Source: an uncultured Muribaculaceae bacterium
GTDB lineage: Bacteria > Bacteroidota > Bacteroidia > Bacteroidales > Muribaculaceae
Length of the DNA stretch: 7,260 bases
Direction of reading: 5' to 3'
Assembly: GCA_947644475.1 (NCBI GenBank)
Contig: CANRZQ010000135.1
Span: 1 to 7,260, forward strand
A model generated the notes under the pieces. That model was not told the origin of the DNA. It saw only the letters and a program-made list of their open reading frames with translations, and ran no database searches. Of this stretch, positions 6,784 to 7,260 are shown piece by piece; within the stretch, counting starts at the first letter, position 1; each line of letters starts with the position of its first letter. The translations under genes and the position numbers were made by a program.

Positions 6784-7260
6784 CCCCCCCCCATCCATTT
6801 AAAGCGAAAAGAAAGACAATCATCGCTTGAATTGCTTCGTATAGTGGCAATACTATTTGTCTTACTGTGTCATTACATCCCGTTTAGAGGAGAACTAACC
6901 CCGGTCGCGGCCCGTTCCGATGTATTTAACACACTGGGAACACATTGGCCATAACATTATTATGGATGATTTTACCAACGGAGTGTCATATATCGCAGAT
7001 TCTTATATGGGCGCGTTCAGTCATTGGTTCGTTGTGTCATATCTTGGACTATGCCTTTTGAGTCCAATTCTTAACGCATGGCTTGAAAAGGCAGACGATA
7101 GCCTGCTCCTTAAATATATAGCGATATTCTACATATTCAGCACACTGTTCGGATACATATTCTATGCCAAATTCCACAGGCCGGTAGACTTTAATGAGGG
7201 CATGAGCATATTGAGTTTTGTTGGATTATATCTTGTTGGCGCTTTGATTCGGCGCAACAG
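6777..7260 (+). pseudogene. Second acyltransferase-3 gene, OFF and internally damaged, 3' end outside window
   Basis: Remnant of a membrane acyltransferase of the Acyl_transf_3 family, related in type but not closely to the one at 1903. As read, ATG 6777 gives 17 residues ending at TGA 6828 because of the 9-C tract. Losing one C would give Met-Ile-Thr-Pro-Pro-Ile-His-Leu, then KRKERQSSLELLRIVAILF and VLLCHYIPF, the family N-terminus with its conserved His. That frame stops at TAA 6952. The protein resumes in the +1 frame (open from 6899) with HWFVVSYLGLCLLSPILNAW (7022-7081) and continues to the window edge. The distance from the conserved His to WFV/WYI is about 51 codons here but 100 in the first acyltransferase. 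The usual second membrane helix with its (L)xSGY/TGY motif is missing, which points to a deletion of about 150 bp that also shifted the frame. It lies after the terminator with no clear promoter. Confidence 0.75.
6784..6792 (+). repeat. Poly-C tract (9 C) at the second acyltransferase start
   Basis: Nine C residues begin at the third codon after ATG 6777. With 9 C translation ends at TGA 6828, and with 10 C at a TAA overlapping ATTTAA near 6798-6802. With 8 or 11 C it enters the acyltransferase frame. As at the first tract, the sequence is one base away from ON. The later frame break at about 6899-6951 means that tract change alone would not restore a whole protein. Confidence 0.85.

Noticed and set aside
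1924..6792. Recombination between the two homopolymer tracts as direct repeats flanking a mobile segment
   Set aside because: One is poly-G and the other poly-C on the same strand, the flanks share no further identity, and no transposase, integrase or inverted ends are visible.
1..7260. tRNA, rRNA, CRISPR array or insertion sequence
   Set aside because: No cloverleaf-like segments, spaced repeat arrays or transposase motifs were seen on either strand.

Overview
The window is part of a surface-polysaccharide (capsule, exopolysaccharide or O-antigen) biosynthesis cluster. It most likely comes from a Bacteroidales bacterium (phylum Bacteroidota). Three things point there: a textbook Bacteroides-type promoter (TTTG, 20 bp, TAACTTTG) sits in front of gmd; Shine-Dalgarno sequences are absent and the start regions are AT-rich; and the WecG-like enzyme has the Bacteroides-flavoured sequence (VSDGV, SICDSS, YCGSQIF). 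A family-level placement such as Muribaculaceae is only a guess. All recognisable genes lie on the + strand.

Layout: (1) a GT4 glycosyltransferase cut off at the left edge; (2) an AT-rich 150-bp gap with operator-like repeats; (3) a WecG/TagA/CpsF (GT26) glycosyltransferase; (4) a membrane acyltransferase-3 gene whose start codon runs straight into a 10-G tract that puts it out of frame; (5) a WecA/TagO-like polyprenyl-phosphate sugar-1-phosphate transferase; (6) a promoter, then gmd (GDP-mannose 4,6-dehydratase) and a manC-like mannose-1-phosphate guanylyltransferase/cupin gene, closed by a strong terminator; (7) a second acyltransferase-3 gene that starts in a 9-C tract, also out of frame, and that is further damaged before it runs off the right edge.

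How they fit together: the WecA-like enzyme would load the first sugar phosphate on undecaprenyl phosphate. The GT26 and GT4 enzymes would extend the repeat unit, ManC and Gmd would supply GDP-mannose and GDP-4-keto-6-deoxymannose (toward fucose, rhamnose or a related sugar), and the acyltransferases would decorate the glycan with acetyl or similar groups.

The most striking feature is that both acyltransferase genes carry a G/C homopolymer directly at the start codon, and in both the loss of one base would restore a full conserved N-terminus. This is the classic architecture of slipped-strand phase variation and suggests switchable polysaccharide acylation. Bacteroidales are better known for switching surface glycans by DNA inversion. 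A second theme is decay: the nucleotide-binding N-terminus of manC is out of frame with any start codon, and the second acyltransferase lacks roughly 50 internal residues.
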